DNA of 64,000 bases, taken from NCBI RefSeq assembly GCF_001640805.2, contig NC_066845.1, forward strand, positions 19,842,307 through 19,906,306, written 5' to 3'. Origin of the DNA: Lates calcarifer. Its lineage: Eukaryota; Chordata; Actinopteri; Centropomidae. Within the stretch, counting starts at the first letter, position 1; each line of letters opens with the position of its first letter. The translations under genes were made by a program, and so were the position numbers. The notes below the pieces were generated by a model, which saw nothing but the letters and a program-made list of their open reading frames with translations, was not told the origin of the DNA and ran no database searches. Of this stretch, positions 1 to 13,392 are shown in pieces.

Positions 1-1747
1 TTGTCTACTTTCTTGCTATCAACAACTTTGGGATTTGACAATAAAAATGTGTTTGGTAAGGAGAATTGTGTGATTAATGGAAATTGGACTGAAAAATGGA
101 TTCTTGTAGTTTGCTTTGTAATATTTCAGTTATTGTAAATCTGTGGTTCTGGGCCAATCAAAGTGAGTCTGATGGCTGTGGAGAGGAGTGTGACAGGTAG
201 TTGATGTGATCTGGAGTGGAGCGGTGTGAGTGTGTGGTCTGCTGCGCTGTCTGTCTGATTATGTAAAATGTGGTGAGGTGGTGTAACATTGGCTGGCTGT
301 TGCAGTGGTTTGCCAGCTCCAGAGGGCCTTTTGCCAGTTTTACATGTGAATGTGCAGCAATGCCTCGTAATGCTCTCCTCTCTGTATCCATAAGAAAACC
401 CACACTACCGCCCAAGGGAAATTGGTCGATACCATCAACCCAGCTGGAGGCCCAGGCGGCAGACAGAGTTTTCCCATTTTTACATCAACACTGATGTTTA
501 TTATGAGATCTCCCTTTACTGTAACCTGCCCCACTTGCGCCCCTTCTCTTCCTCATTTGGCCGATTATTACACCCATGGTGAGAACAAACAGTTTCCCTA
601 CTTAATAATTCACATCACTTTCATCTGATACTCAGTTACCATGGGCAATTTAGTAGTTGAATAATTTTGTGAAAAATTCATTTATTATCGCTGTGCGTTA
701 TGAATCTGGAGAGACAGAGAGTGGAGTGGTGGAGGATTTTAAATTGCGTCTGTGGAGCGAGGGATCCAAGGGTAGGTAATGTGTTCTAATGTTCTCAGCC
801 ATATGCATTGTTTTCAGGGCTCATCGGTTTTACATCGATTCCCACTGAAGTGTTTAATTGCATCATGAATATGATCTAATTCTGTCCTTTTCACTGAAAC
901 TGGAGCACTCTCTGCAAATGATGTACGGCCTTGACAGCACCACATCAGGATGTATTTTATATGGAATGTAAATTATAGTGTTAAATTAGCCTGGAAAGAT
1001 AACTAGCTGGCACGGGGGAATGGACTCAACAGTTTAATTTAGTGTCAAAAGGCCGTGAAGGGATAAATCACCTCTCTCTCCCCTCTCTACTATGCCATAT
1101 TAGGCTTTAATCATTCTCCCTTTCTTGTAATATCACTTGTTTCTCACTGCTGCCTAAGGAGTTGTTGGGAACTACAGTGCATTTCATACAGCATTAGTTG
1201 ACTGCTTATAAATGCATCAATGTGAGAATATAGAAGTCAGTGTTTGCCCTTTTTGCTTTTACTGGCTTTTCTCCATGAAACATACTTAATTTAACTTTCC
1301 CCAGAGATCCAAAATGGCAACTGAAGACCTGGAAATCTGGAAATTCTTACCAGAAGCAGCATCTTTTTTCATGGTTGCTCAAAAGTGCAAGGCCTCATGG
1401 TAGAGTCTGGTAGGTGGAGTGTTCATGAAACACATGACAGCCATTAGGTAGGCTATGGGTTGTAAGATGGACCTCTCCCCAATTCCTGTCCTGGAGGCCG
1501 GAGTGTTTGTCTGAGAGGCCTTTCCATTATCTGGAGTTATCCTCCATGACCCTAATAGGACTCTGACTGGGAGCAGCCCTCTTGCAGCCTGGTCTATCTA
1601 GTATGATTGTGTCCTTGACAACAACTAGAAGAAACCACCCAGCCAAGATCAGGGTTTTAATGTGAGAACTCACTTGGCTTGGTGTTCCCAGAGTTCCTCG
1701 CAGTGAATTGACAATTCAGTGTAATTCACTTCTCATTTGCTTGGTGA

Positions 1748-1767
1748 GATGGATGGATGGATGGATG
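1748..1767 (+). repeat. (GGAT)n short tandem repeat
   Basis: About five GGAT units. Confidence 0.85.
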
Positions 1768-4700
1768 CGGGAAGAGAGGATCACAGAAGAGTTGGAGGGG
1801 CCAGATGACACCCTCAGGTGTGCAGCCTCATGGATATGTGGAAAGTAATAGTAGTACACACGTAGAGACCAACCACTCACCACTACACAACCAGGGTGCC
1901 TCCTTGCTCTTCGAATTCCTCCCACTGTACTGCTGATTTTGACAGCTCTCTGGAGAAAAGAGCCCTTAAATTATCAAGTGGGGTTCTAGTTGTTTTCCTT
2001 GTTGTTTTCATCTCTTAGGTGGGGGTTATGGTGGGCTTTGGGGAGGAATTGGTATGTTAAATGAGCTATGGGAGGTCTGCTGAGATTTTTTTTTTTTTTT
2101 GAGTAGGGGGGAGTTCAGTCAGACGAGAATTGCTGCGTTGGGCGTTTGAGGCAGCTGTGTGAAGTCATTTTCCGGGAGTGCAAGCGGGAGAGAGGTGCGG
2201 ATTAGGCAGCGCCTCTGAGCCGGAACAAGTCTGTCTGGGAAGGGATGAAGGCTACAAACCATAGATCTAATTCCCGCTCACGCTGCTAGACAGCAGAGAC
2301 ACTCTCACACAGCCAGTGTGAATTAGGCCCATTTGCTCCCCTCAGTCTGAAGCGAGCGAACGCAGGAGCAGACAGGGAGAAGTTGACAGACTCCTCACAT
2401 CCTGCCCTCTCTCTCGACTCCCCGTGCCGTTTCCAGCCCACCTCCAAAAGCTGTCTCCAGCTCGTGCTCATTTTTTATTGTTTCTTGTGCTGCAGGTCTT
2501 TATTATTGCTGACATTAACATGAACACAGTGCAAAAACAGGTTCCACTGTAATCCTGGGAGGGGGGAAAAGGGCATTCCACTGGCTGTGCAGAAAATGTT
2601 TGCACCTGTGGCCCCATTGATTGCGTGCTTGAAACTCCAGTGCTCTGAAGTTCATGTCTTTTTAATGTGTGTAACACTTTGCCTCAGGTCATACGATTGC
2701 CCTGAGGTTAGGGAAGGTTCATGAGGGGCGTGTGCAGCGGTGGATTAGCCGATTTGCCGTCCTGTGTCTTCTTCCTACCTTCCTACAAACACAGCTTTTC
2801 CCTCTCTGCCTCCACGTGCAGCAAACAAAACCTAGTGGCCTCTTGTCAGCACACAAAAACCTGACCCCACAGCCATGCAATGCAGGGCTGAGATCAATGT
2901 GGCTGACCCAGATACACTGCCCCCTGCCTCTTTTGTGATTGGACACAGTTTACTTGTGGGTCAGCCACAGTTCTGGAGAGGCAGGAGGGAAAGTTGAAAT
3001 TCAGACTTGAATTAACCTCTGAATGCTATCAATCATCTAACTAATGATGTCCAGGGGCCACCAGGCTCTGTGGCACTTCCACCTAAGATGTAAACTGGGT
3101 TTTCCCCTCAATTCCACCACTGTTATAACACTTACTTCAGAGAACCTCTAAAAATCAATCGGATTGCTTTAGTTATTAAGGCTGTTTTTAGAGCTCTGTT
3201 TGTTGTGAGGAAAAATGGAGATGTTTGTGTGAGGGCCCCCTGTTCTCTCTCCCCGTTGTGCTTGTCTCTCCCATCACAGCCCTCTGCACCCTGCGTGCCC
3301 AGTAATGAGTTGTATTACATGCTCTGTGGTGGGCAGGTCTAGTGTTAGGAGGCTGTATTCAATTTTTGTACTGTGAATGGAGGGGAAGGCTCTTTGTGTG
3401 TCTTTGAGAAGCACTGAATTGAAACGGTGTGCACCGAGTGAAGCTGATGAGGAGAGAGCGAGTCCTGAGAGGAACATGTGGATGCCTGGCAGGCAGCGAA
3501 ACACTGTAGTATGTTTGTGTGCACTTGTGCGTAGACATGTATCTAGCGGTGTGTCTGTAAATGCTCTCTGTGTGTTCACTGCAGACGGATTTCAAGGAAG
3601 TGTGCCGCTGAGCTGGATGCGGGTTGAATTAGCCTTAGTTATTCGGTTTACTTATCCCACATTTCCAAATGGCCTGCCAAGAGGTAGTGTATATTATATG
3701 AATGAAATCTACTCCAGTCTCCTCATTCATCACTTGAGCCTCTCATTGTGACCCTTTATAAGGATTGGCGAGGGTCCTAGCTATGGGCTAAGTGATTTTA
3801 TGAGCAGCATCATAGGGCTCAGGTCTTATTCCTTTTTGTAGGAATGCATTTTCTACTTAGATGGCAACAAACTGCATTTGCACTTAAAACATATTCTGTA
3901 ATCTTCTGTTATTTTACATACAAATTGCATCCTGGGCGATGCATTCATCATTGCTCATATCCAGCCCACTCTTAAATGAAAAATGTATCTGAGATGAATA
4001 ATGGATCCCTCCATAGTATAATTTTGTGTTTCTTGAATATAGTCGAGAGTTTCTCCTCTGCCTTATCCTCAAAATTCCCCCCCTTGCCTAGATGATGTTT
4101 TAGAGGAGGGAGATATGAAGAAAAATTACTTTTTTACTACGGTTATTGTTTACCTGAGAATTTTTACAAAATGAAGCCTCTTCGACTCACATAATATGTG
4201 GAATATAGCATCAAAAAAAAGTAAACTGCCATTGCGAATCATGGTGTAGTGACTTCAGGACGATCCGCATTTGGATGCCAATCAATCATGATCACGTACC
4301 GTGCCTTGTAGTGTCTTATAAATGTAGTCCATGGTACAGTTGCTAGCTAGTGTACACAGGTGCCGGTGTAGTGGCAGTGTTGAGGGGTTCCTCTGGGGTC
4401 TATGGGTGGGCAGCCTTGTGTGAAGCCGAGAGAATTGAGGTTGAGTAGCCGAGCCCTCTGTCTTTATCTCTAATTACATGGTGGGGCTTGGGGAGATTGG
4501 GCAGAACTGTAAAGCCCCTACAGATAGCTCGGTCCCCCCCCTGGCTGTAACACAGCAGGGTCTGGAGGTGTGAAGCAGAACCACGTCTGGTGGGGCTCTA
4601 ATCCCACCACAGACATTCTCCCTGGGGAGCCCCTGGTGTTCTCTCCTCTCCACGGCAGCTCCGCAGTCTGCCACATTCCAACCCGCCGCTGGGGGAGAAG

Positions 4701-5394
4701 CACGCAGAGGCTCCGGCAGCCCACTCTGTCGTGCTCTACTTGCTCCTGTCGGTTTTTGTCGTCCCCAAAGTTTCCCAGCCTGTCCTGGGAGACATCCTGA
4801 CACCAAGTTGCAGATGGGAAGCATTGGACCGAGGCAGCTGGTGTCACAATGTGGATTGGAATTCACAGTTGGGATAAAATATGAAACAAATATGTCATTA
4901 TACATATGTTTTCCACAGTTTGTTCATCCAGCTGTTTCCTTGCTCAGCCCACCTCCCACCCCCCACTCGCTCCCCCTTGCCTTGCCATATAAACCTGGGT
5001 AGGGTTGACTGACAGTAATGCATGATTTATCCCATTCTGCCCAGTTTTTCTCAGAGTCACCAGCCACCTATAAGCATTATTGTCTGTAGCTGTCATTTCA
5101 CTCACTTGCAGGATCACTCCTACGAGTTCTGTAATCTGGAATTTAATGTTTACACTTTGTTGTTTTGATGATATGAGGCAACACTATCAAAGGACAGCAC
5201 AGAACATACTTCACTACAAATGAAGAAGGCAGAATTATTCCCAGTCAGTTAAGTGTCCTTTGATTCCTTTGCAAGTTTAATCTGCAGAAATCGATAAAAG
5301 GATGCATGTTGGGCTTGGGAGTCAACAGCAGCAGTGTTTGATGGGTAAACGGACAACCAAATGGATGATGTGGGGGAGCATTCATCTTTCTTTG

Positions 5395-5510
5395 CTAAAT
5401 TGGGCCGCTAGGTCCCGACTAATTGATTGATCGCATGACTTGCTGATACAATCAAAGCCTGGCCTGATTTATGGCGATAAATCGATTGATTAATAAGGTT
5501 TTCCGTGCTG
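5395..5510. promoter_or_regulatory. Candidate enhancer in intron 1 with CUX- and PBX-type motifs
   Basis: Within about 80 bases are TAATTGATTGATC (5420-5432), CAATCAAAG near 5451, and ATCGATTGATTAATAAG (5481-5497). ATCGAT is the classical site of CUX cut repeat 3 plus homeodomain, and TGATTGAT is a PBX/HOX type site. Low GC, no repeat signature. Function and conservation are inferred, not shown. Confidence 0.4.
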
Positions 5511-7469
5511 GGGTTGGTCTGTGATGGTGAAGAGAAGTGGGTGTGGGGGTAGGGTGGGGGTGGGGGGCACCTCCAAGTCACACATCCGTCTTGGTGCCGT
5601 CAGCCTTGTTGGTTTAGTGTGGTAATAAGAAAGGCCTGGATCTCCCAGCTGACATTTACAAAGAGCCGGCTGGCTATGACCCGCTCCCTAGATTAACCTC
5701 CACTTGTTCTCATAAGCACCACTGATATTAAAAGATGTGGAGCAGCAGCAGCCGGGGAAAAAAATGAAGTGTGACTTTTTTCGGTTCACCGTTTGCATAC
5801 ATCATTAGGGGGAACAACAAAAATCAATTGCACATTCCAGAATAAATAAAAACAAATATCTTGAGCAGCGTAATGCGAGGGCCTCTTGTTGACTCTTTCC
5901 AGATTACATTTAGCTGGGTGTTTAAACGCTGATTTACAGCAAGATGGAGTCCATTCCCTGCACTCGCCTGCCTGTCTGCCTGCCTGTTCAGAATATGAAA
6001 TGGAAGTTAAACACTGCGAATCTCCAGTGTGGGGAGGAGGGCTCTGGACGTGTGGGCAGTGTAGCATCAAATAGATTGTGTTTCCTCCCGTGTAAACGCC
6101 TAATGTGTGCCGAGTGCTCTGACACAGATGAATGTAAGGAATTTGCTGTAAAGACTTTACGGCCCTTTTGAGAGACATGGCTGGGAACTGGTAGTGTGGA
6201 ACCTGCTCCACGCCCCCCTGACCACATGTCCACACACATACACACACGTACACACATGCTTGCACAAGTGCTTACACATGCACACATGTCAAAGCACACA
6301 GCCCTCCAAGGAGAGCAGCTACATCAAACTGTTAAGGCTGGCGTGGACATTGGGGATACTTTTTATTTGCTCTGGGTCAGAAATGGCGGCCCTGATGATG
6401 TGATGAGAATTATCTCACAGACCTGCTCCACACTGTGTGCTATGTTATGGCAGAAAATAATCCTGGTGATTCTCTTGACCAGGCTTACCATTTAATATAT
6501 GAGAGATACCTTCTGCTGCAGAGCAGGGCAAATTATAAAATGATTCATGTATAAACTGCCCTTTCAAGTGGCTGCTCCCATTCTGCGGCAACGGAACTCG
6601 TCTGCCAGATCTTCAAGCCTTTGTGACGGCGCTCAAAGCTCTCAGCTGCTTGTTGTCAGCTCTGGTTTTATTCCCACTCTCACCGCTCTATTTAGATTCA
6701 TTTATTTTTGGTTCAAATGCTGTAAAATGAAAGTGCAATGGAGAGAAAGAGGGTAAAGGAGTGTTCCCTCTCTCTCAGACAGGTGGCCCTGGTTTATGTC
6801 GCCAGGCCCCAGGGGCCCCGCTAACTGAGTCTGAGCGAGAGGAGGGACCTGTCTCTCAGTGCTACACAGGTGGTGTGAAACGCAGCCCTCTCTCCACACC
6901 TGAAATATTCAGATTCTTCCAGCGGCGTCGCTTTGATCTTGCTGCAATCGACAAGGGAAAACGGAGAGAGTAAGGGGGAGAAAACAACAAAAACAAGAGG
7001 AAGAGCAGCACACCTGAGAGCGAACAGATTGACATTTCTTAAGAGAGAATAAACAATCGCAGGTTAGCTGTGTTGCATCGCTGCAGCTCGTCGTTTCAGG
7101 TGAAAGTGGGCCATCGCGATGATGGCTGCATCTATGGAGCCTTCCTCCTCTCCCACTAACTGACCTCAATGGTGAAGCTTCACAGAAATGAGTCCCTCCA
7201 CAGCGTACTCCTCTTTTCACACTTTGAAAGAAACACAAAAACAAACCTTGTCCCCAATTTTACTGTTCAAGTTTGACACCATCTCTGCTCTCCTAATTTT
7301 TTATGCGTCCCCCTCAAAAAACTTCAGCTTGGAAGGGTTTTTTTTTTTGGTTGTGCTCCTGGCTATTGTGAAACGTCCCCGCTGCTCCTCCATATTCACA
7401 TTTCCATTTGAGTCGATCATTTGGCCGACTGAGGTTATCATGTCTTCTCTCAGGTTTCAACCCACTAGT

Positions 7470-7700
7470 CTGCTAATGAATCATAGGACTGTGTAATTAG
7501 TCACCCTGCATGTACCACACAATGACAATAGACACCCTGATTGTAACCACAGAGTTTGAAAGGAGCAGAACAATGGTCGGCCTTAATGATGATAAATAAG
7601 GTGTTGTAATTGGCCTTCGTTTGGAACATTCAGTCATAGATTGTAATTTGAAGTTTCTAATTGGAGGACATTTAAAGTTATTCACTGGATTCTGAGTGGA
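7470..7700. promoter_or_regulatory. Candidate regulatory stretch in intron 1
   Basis: Several homeodomain or CCAAT-type words (TAATGAATCAT, GTGTAATTAGTC, GTAATTGGCC, CTAATTGGAGG) in 230 bases free of repeats. CCAAT-type sites are bound by the cut repeats in CUX proteins. Inferred only. Confidence 0.28.
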
Positions 7701-7842
7701 TACAAGATTGTTTGAAAGGGCTGTAATAAGATGTTTTCATGATACCTCTCGATACTATTTTGAATAAGACTTGACAATAAATGGAATTAGAGCCTCCCTG
7801 ATCATACTAAGATGTGTTACCAGTATATCAGTGAGAAATAAG

Positions 7843-7846
<4 letters not shown>

Positions 7847-7879
<33 letters not shown>
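7847..7879 (+). repeat. (GT)n microsatellite
   Basis: Uninterrupted GT run of about 16 units followed by gcgtgcatgtgtgt. Confidence 0.95.
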
Positions 7880-7883
<4 letters not shown>

Positions 7884-8298
7884 CATGTGTGTCCAAGTGT
7901 GTATGCTGGAATTATAGAGAGAGAAGTGTTGACAAGTAGGCTGTGCTCTGATGCATCAGGCGCCAAAAACTCTCTAAATGAAGCAGGGTATGACGAATAA
8001 TGGCTGACAACACCAGTCACACCTTTTGCTGATGGTTGTAATGCTCACACGCTTCTCCTTCCTTTTGTAAGATTTAGCATGCTGTTTGAAGACAGCCTGA
8101 CTGACTGGGGATTAATTATTTTGGATGATTTATCAGACTTAGTAGTCCAGAGTTTAGAGAAGTGTCAAAATGAAATGTGATTTTCCTCGTCGGTAAGTCC
8201 TCACAATCTATACACTACCTACATATTTCTGCACAGTGCAGTCAGTATTGCTGCAACAGAGTGGACAGTTGCAGAATGTGCAAGTAATCTGTAGGGCG

Positions 8299-8738
8299 GG
8301 GGTTCCAAACCTGGGGCAAGTTAAATCTGAGGGACCGTTACAAAGACGGGAAAGCAGAAAAACATTTGCTATTTAAGATTATTTTTTAATATTATTTTGA
8401 ATTATTGCTTTTAATATTATGAATTATAAGATAATCATTACATTATGTAAATAACCTTTTTTTTGGTTGAATAGATTGCAAGCAGTAGGCATGTAACCTC
8501 TGACAAAAGGTTGCAAGTAAATGCTTAATTTTTAAGGAATAGTTTGACATTTAGAGAAACAGTTATTTGCTTTCTTGACTGGTAGATGAGAAAACTGATA
8601 TCACTTATATGTTAAATATTAATCTACTGCCAGGAGATAGTTAGCTTAACATAAAGCATTAGCATAACAGTAAATGTGTGTTGGTAAGCTTCAGAGATGC
8701 TGGTTAAAAAAAAACAAGTTAAAAAAGGTTGGGAACCA
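8299..8738. mobile_element. Second copy of the GGTTCCAAACCT/AGGTTGGGAACC inverted-repeat element, with internal repeat
   Basis: Left end GGTTCCAAACCTGGGG at 8301 pairs with the right end AAAGGTTGGGAACCA near 8725-8737. The 'aaatctgagggacc' sequence after the left end resembles the copy at 27.9 kb. The middle (about 8.53-8.69 kb) resembles another common fish repeat, with 'ttagcttaacataaagcattagc', so this may be a nested insertion. Confidence 0.55.
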
Positions 8739-8794
8739 ATTCTTTGTAACCTAACTGGAGCACCATATAAGTGGCATACAAAGAGTTGTACAAT

Positions 8795-8955
8795 GAGGTT
8801 GCCTAGTGGTTAAGGCATATAGCATATAACCTAATGTCCGTAGATTTGATTCTCAGCTGAGGCACCTCTGTTACATGTCATACCCATCTCAGTCTCTGTC
8901 TGTGTTTTCTATCTTTAGACTGTCTATGAGCAATAAAGGCAAAATGACAAAAAAA
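8795..8955 (+). mobile_element. tRNA-derived SINE
   Basis: An A-box-like TGCCTAGTGG (8800-8809) and a B-box-like GATTTGATTCT (8843-8853) are spaced as in tRNA genes. They are followed by gctgaggcacc, a tRNA-unrelated body and an A-rich tail that includes caataaaggcaaaat. The layout and wording are those of a common fish SINE. It lies 57 bases downstream of an inverted-repeat element. Confidence 0.7.
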
Positions 8956-9954
8956 CATCACTTCAGCATTTACACATTTATAACCATGTGTTACTTTTGT
9001 AGTTTTTTAGTGATTGATAACATACCTGGCAACTTATCTATTCTTAATTGTCATAATGAGGTGAACTCCACACATCTGGCATTAGCAGCAGTTTAAAACA
9101 ACCTTGTATATGCAAACACTGTTTAACCCAGGTGTGGTGTAGTCTAGCAGCAGTGATGGTGTTGTGAATTGGAGCAGCTCTAGTTGGGCTGATGGAGAGT
9201 AAAAGTGAAGGAGTAGCAGTCAGTGGTAAACAGATGGAGGGAGATGCCAGGTGATAGCAGCCCCCCAGCGCTCGCTGTCAGAGGCTGCGCGCTCAGCTCA
9301 CGTTCCTAGCGCCGGGTCATGGAGGTCAGAGGCTCCTCCTGCCCGACTCCCTCTGTCTGGTCTGTTCAGCACACACACACTTACACAAATTCACAAGCAC
9401 ATGCACACACACACACATTGCCTGCCTGTTCTGCCCTTAACTGATGCTCAGCCCAAGGAGGCCAGATAAGAGTTAGTTTTGGATCTTTCATATGGACAGG
9501 CGCCAGTGTGCGCTCTAGCCCACACCACTTCATCCCCCCCGCCAAACCACTCCCTCCTCCCTTAGTGGCTAGGGGGGTTTGCCAGTAATAATGTTGAGGC
9601 CAGACTAGACTGCAGTGATTGGGGCCATTGATTGTGGTGATTTGATTTATTGATCAGTCCCCCCCCCCCCTCAAATGTGGCGTCTGAGATGCGGGGCTAA
9701 TCTGAGGCAGCTATGGACAATCTTGTGCCTCACAGAGAATGAGAGGCGATAAGGAATGTATGAAAGGAAACTACACTTATCTTAATCACACACTGGTCCC
9801 TGCTCTGTCTTGCTGCAGCCCCCGTGCACGGATGTCAGCGCACATGTGTCTCTGTGCATGCGTGTGCCCACCCGCTCTTTTGTGCGAGACCTTGCGTGTG
9901 AGTGTGTGTGTTTTTGCGTTGGTGTGCGAATGCAGTGGGGGTTGTGAGGCAGTA

Positions 9955-10140
9955 CAGTCACCAGGCAGAACAGAGTGGATCTATAAATTGATGGAATTCA
10001 AAGCCTCCAGCATCGATTACCATTATAACAAACAGCAGCACACAGAATGTCTGATTATTTTTAGACAAAGATTCTGTGCTCTCAGCAGCAATTCTGCTGA
10101 TGCTGTCACACTTTCAGACATCTGCCTATGATTGCAATTA
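9955..10140. promoter_or_regulatory. Candidate regulatory stretch in intron 1
   Basis: Non-repetitive stretch with ATCGATTA (10012-10019), ATAAATTGATGG near 9981, TGATTATTTTTAG and a TGCAATTAG near 10132. It is balanced in composition and lacks microsatellite or transposon features, unlike its surroundings. Regulatory role is inferred. Confidence 0.28.
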
Positions 10141-12299
10141 GATGGGATACAAAAAGAAAAATAATACCCCATCTGCATTTTCCCCTCTCTCCTCCTCCTC
10201 CCTATTTTTTCCTCTTTAATTTGTGCTGTCCAAGCCCAGTGCACACAATAGTGATTTTGACTCACTCTACCTCATTGCAGTACCTTGGTAGTTTTTTTTC
10301 CCAGTTGTCAACATTTTCCACCATGGGTTGTCTTTGTGAAAGGCTAGAAAATAGCTTACCACTACAGATGTAATCAAGACGAGCTAGGTTTAATGAATCA
10401 ATGTCAAATCTACTCCAACACAATACATTAGTGAGCCCTGCATTTTACCTAAAACATTCACACTTGCACAGATTGTTACAGTACATCTTTCTGCTCCAAT
10501 TTTTGTCAAGAGCAATTTTTGCTCTGCAAATCTTTGGTGGATTTGATCATTAGACTTTTTACCCTCTGTTTGCTGCCATTACCTAAAATAGACGCAGCTT
10601 GCCACTCATCATTTAAATGAAACATAGCATACTTGACAACCAGCTTATGTCGGTGCTTTGTCTTTTTTACAGATTTGCTGCCGCTCCTGGCCTCCATTTC
10701 TTTTGCCCAGTTTATCCCTAACCCAGTAGAATATAAAGGGACCACTCCCTGCACTTTTTATGGCAACACACTTGCATAAGCCTAGGAAGTCTGAATGCAG
10801 TATAAATGGCTGCGTGTCGATCACGTGAGGACACCACTACAGATCCTGATAGGGTCCATCTTTGGTCAGAAGGGCAGAGCTTATACTTGTAAACCAAAGG
10901 ACAAGTGAGTCATGGCTTCATGTTTTTTTTTTTTTTCTGTTGTTCAGCAGTTCATTGAGCTTCAAGTCCATTTACTGACTGCCAATAGGCTGCAGGTCTA
11001 TCCTGTTAAAGCCAATAAGCTTCTTCTTTCTTGGTCTTTGTTTTTGAGTCAGAGTTCCCAAGATTGCTTTCCCCTCACAGATTGACTTGAGCACGCCAGG
11101 ACTGGGTCCATGCTCAAAATCCCTCTTTCCTGCCCCTCCAGCCCCAATGACAGCTCCACCCTCCCCAGGGGAAACTCATCAATTATGGCTGGATGTTTGA
11201 CTGGCAGAGGCTTAATGACAGGAGCTCTGTATTGACCCGACTGCCACACACTGAAAATTTGGTCCCAATCGTCCTTTTTAAAACCTGTCAAATGATTACC
11301 AAGAAGCTCCTCTTTGCCCAGCCAGTTGAACTTGTCTTTTCCCCTTTTAAAGGGGTCAAGACATCAGAAGCAACATGTTCATGCAAATGACTTCATGAAG
11401 GATGAAGCTCAACATAATGGAGGGAGATAAGTCAGTTTTATCAGGAATCTCAAAGGTGCCCTGGTTGTGGGTTGAAATGGATCACATCTGATTAGGAAGC
11501 AAGAGAAAAAAGCTTCTTTAGTATCTTTTGTCTTCTGAGATAGCATTGCGAAACACTACATTGTGGAGTTTTGCCCATCATCAATCTGAGCAAGACAACC
11601 AAAGTAGCAAACAGTCTGTTCTGCTTCACTTCATTCCAGAAAGACCGACAGTAGGTTGCATTTGATGGGCTGTTGCCCAGGCCTCCCTCTCTCATAATGG
11701 TCTAGAAACTGTGGGGGTGCTTTCAAAATAACCATGCCATTATGATTGCACCGTTTGGTTTGCATACAGCTTGAGTATTCACTACTCTCATCAGCTGAGC
11801 TCCAACAAGAAGTGAAACCAGCTCTACGCTGAGGCCACTGAAGCACTGGCGGACTTAGAATCACCACACTGTTATATCTTAAGTACTTATAAAATCCACT
11901 CAGTCACTTCTAGAGGAATTTTCTCTTGGCAAGATTAGTCGGTCTGGGGCCATTTGAATCTAGTGGAGGTTGGCTGGCTTCTGAAAGCCCTCGCTCTAAT
12001 CTTCAGGAAGGCTCATCCCAGATGGACTGTAAGGCCTAACAGGAATTTATAAAGCCCTGCCGCCTTATTCTGTGCAGCCATGGCCTTTTTCAGTGTCAGT
12101 ACGGTTTACCAAGAATGACACATTTTGCACTAACTAAATGTATCCTAAACATTTGGATATGTTCCTAAATGTAGAACATGTGATTTTTAAATGAGAGGAG
12201 CAGTAGTGCTAACCAGTTTGTTAAAATGTATATCCTGTCTTTGTTAGATGTAGAGATGGCTATGCACTGGGCACACTTTGGGGTTCAGTGTCTTTGACA

Positions 12300-12548
12300 T
12301 TTCATTTGGTCAGTCATTGAAAAGATAAGACAGGTGATGTTCTATATTTTTCTTGTCAACAATCCCACTGATAAACCAAAAAACAATGACTTGATCCTAC
12401 TGAGTATCATTTTGGGGAGAGGACAAGCTAGCTTTTTCCCCTCTTCCAGTCTTTATGCCTGGCTAAGCTAATTGCCTGCTGGCTGTAGCATCATGTTAAT
12501 TATTTCATACTTATGTTTCCCAAAATGTCAAACTGTGCTGGGTGACAT
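12300..12548 (-). repeat. Old interspersed repeat fragment, reverse orientation
   Basis: Reverse complement of the 12.44-12.54 kb part (cagtctttatgcctggctaagctaattgcctgctggctgtagc and following) resembles the middle section of the element at 8.53-8.69 kb, which has tttgacattt, tagatgagaa and ttagcttaacataaag. So two copies in opposite orientation lie within intron 1. Class not determined. Confidence 0.5.
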
Positions 12549-13254
12549 GTTCCTTCATTGCCACACACACTGTGGTTTATTTGGGTTTAATCACACACAT
12601 ACCATCCTGCTGCCATAAATACTCACTATTGCACCAAATGTGTATCACAGTCAGTGGCTGAAAATGGCCCCCATATGCAGTATTAAATCCCATCAAGTAA
12701 TATTTTGCAAAAACTCCATTAAAAAAACATTGTATTTGTGAACACTTTACAAAGACTTACATCTTCAGAAGGAACCAATGGACGTGTGCTTGACATTTTT
12801 CTGACAAGTGACCTCTTGTGGGTATGAAAGCAATGGCTGTTTTGAGAAGCAAAGGTGAAAGTAGCATCATTTTGTTTAAGCGTTAGTTGCCCAAACACGT
12901 TAACCACTGTGATGGCAGATGAGAAATCACGCAGTCATTTTTTGGAATGGTCCAATGTATTTTGGACTGCAGGATGTCAACCTCCCCATGGGGGCACCAG
13001 ATCAGAAAAAGCTGATACATTGTTTTGGATGATATTGATTGTCATTTAGAGGATTTGTTGGCATTGTGTCATTTCTCTGAACATTTTTAAATCCATGGTA
13101 GAAATGTTTTGTTTGGCTGATACAGTGTCAAGCTTGCCACATCTAAATGCCTCCAAGGCTTGTAAACAGCACAGTGTCAACAAGCCTTTACTGATAGAAA
13201 GGTAAATTGTGATGTTATAGTGTAACATCTCAGCTTATAGTTATGTGTCTCATG

Positions 13255-13392
13255 TCAGACAGTACTCTCAGTCCTACTTTAGCCACTTTCTCACTCGTCA
13301 GTCCAGGGACTTGAACCGGCAGCCCTTCAATTAACAGACTACGTCTGACCGACAGGCTGCCACCATCTCACGAGGCCACCGCTGTTGAAGTT
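13255..13392 (-). mobile_element. Probable tRNA-derived SINE fragment, minus strand
   Basis: On the minus strand GGTTCAAGTCCC (complement of 13306-13317) is a good RNA polymerase III B box. Upstream on the same strand is a tRNA-like TGGCAGCC..GGTCAG stretch about 40 bases away. Not a functional tRNA: no cloverleaf with matching acceptor stem was found. Ends are approximate. Confidence 0.5.

Noticed and set aside
5786..6265. 159-residue minus-strand open frame
   Set aside because: Composition is biased by CA-rich DNA, with no family resemblance and no promoter or splice context.
11049..11291. 80-residue minus-strand open frame
   Set aside because: No family resemblance, no splice context and no related frame nearby; frames of this length are expected by chance in 64 kb.
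13255..13392. Functional tRNA gene on the minus strand
   Set aside because: A B box is present, but no acceptor stem or anticodon arm can be drawn; better explained as a SINE head.
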